Both the position numbers and the translations under genes were made by a program. Shown piece after piece: positions 20,599 to 20,972 of a stretch of 20,972 nt of DNA. The notes under the pieces were generated by a model. It was not told where the DNA came from. It saw only the letters and a list, made by a program, of their open reading frames with translations, and ran no database searches. The DNA lies in NCBI GenBank assembly GCA_022729285.1, contig JALDAI010000006.1, forward strand, positions 1 through 20,972, given 5' to 3'. The first letter of the stretch is position 1, and each line of letters begins with the position of its first letter. The stretch is from Candidatus Nanoanaerosalina archaeon (GTDB taxonomy: Archaea; Nanohalarchaeota; Nanosalinia; Nanosalinales; Nanoanaerosalinaceae).

Positions 20599-20972
20599 AT
20601 GGCTGAAGAAGGACAAATCAGCTCAAAAAAAGTAACTTTGATACTTATAGCAATTTATCTATTCACTCTTTTTTTTAAGCCTTTATGTAATCAATAACAA
20701 CTTCAGCATCTACCACCATGAACTACGTAATCTTGCACTTTCATCAGAAATAACAAGCTTAGAAACTTTTTTCTCAGGTTTTTATCCCAACATACCTTAT
20801 TTATTTCCAAGAATGCTTTTCAACTTTTTACAGCCTTCACTGGAAGTTGCTTTAATACAAAACCATATACTTTTAGCGATTTTTATTATATCTAGTTATA
20901 CTCTTACCAAAAAACTATTTAACAAAAAAACAGGGCTATTAACAGTTTTTATATCAACCAGCATACCCTTAT
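20599..20972 (+). pseudogene. Membrane protein gene with frameshift in a T8 tract (3' partial)
   Basis: From ATG 20599 the frame reads MAEEGQISSKK, then a hydrophobic helix, and stops at 20695-20697. The frame one base later is open from 20651 to the window end and continues as a membrane-type protein (LSLYVINNNFSIYHHELRNL, ...FPRMLFNFLQP, then a further helix). Removing one T from the run of eight at 20669-20676 joins the two. The layout (one N-terminal helix, then a hydrophilic loop, then helices) recalls GT-C/PMT-type glycosyltransferases, but this is weak. A TATA-like AAAATATTAATAA lies about 26 bp before the ATG. It could be a sequencing error, a real mutation or slippage-dependent expression. 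Confidence 0.55.

Overview
The window is archaeal. It carries an archaeal exosome operon (Rrp4, Rrp41, Rrp42), eL43, RNA polymerase subunit P, KEOPS Pcc1, prefoldin beta, an archaeal SRP RNA, and TATA-type promoters. Base composition is AT-rich (well under 45% GC by eye) and the proteins are rich in Glu and Lys. Genes are packed tightly, often sharing start and stop bases. Lineage cannot be fixed by eye: a small-genome (DPANN-like) or other uncultivated euryarchaeal lineage is possible. No mobile element, CRISPR array or prophage gene is seen, so this is mostly housekeeping sequence with several unfamiliar small genes and some deviant enzymes.

Layout. 1-2192: 2-oxoacid:ferredoxin oxidoreductase, a gamma-alpha fusion cut by the window edge plus beta. 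2250-3637: two reverse genes, a VIT1/CCC1-like transporter and an HD-domain phosphohydrolase. 3840-7360: the exosome/translation superoperon (rrp4-rrp41-rrp42, then eL43-rpoP-pcc1-pfdB-UPF0147). 7370-8437: a THUMP methyltransferase on the reverse strand. 8536-8994: two small unknown proteins, one with a Cys-rich tail. 8996-10464: a reverse operon of a PD-(D/E)XK (Hjc/RecU-like) nuclease, a site-2-protease-like membrane protein without its HExxH zinc site, and a small membrane protein. 10525-11130: TraB-domain protein. 11156-11428: SRP RNA (reverse). 11556-12395: unknown protein ending in QLTLF. 12392-15957: a neighbourhood with a radical-SAM-like protein lacking the CxxxCxxC cluster motif, tRNA-Cys(GCA), an unknown 305-aa protein and cysteinyl-tRNA synthetase. 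15963-17791: small unknown proteins and a membrane protein resembling a bacterial family. 17932-20541: a type II P-type ATPase with altered M6 ion-binding residues. 20599-end: a membrane-protein gene interrupted by a frameshift in a run of eight T.

How it works together. Genes inside operons have GGTGA-type ribosome binding sites and start/stop overlaps (TAATG, ATGA, GTGA). Several genes that head transcripts instead have a TATA-like box about 25-28 nt before the start codon, implying leaderless mRNAs; this was used to choose starts. The most interesting items are the three enzyme families that have lost or changed key residues (radical SAM, site-2 protease, P-type ATPase), a tandem operator-like repeat at cysS, and unusual tertiary-contact or loop bases in tRNA-Cys and SRP RNA.
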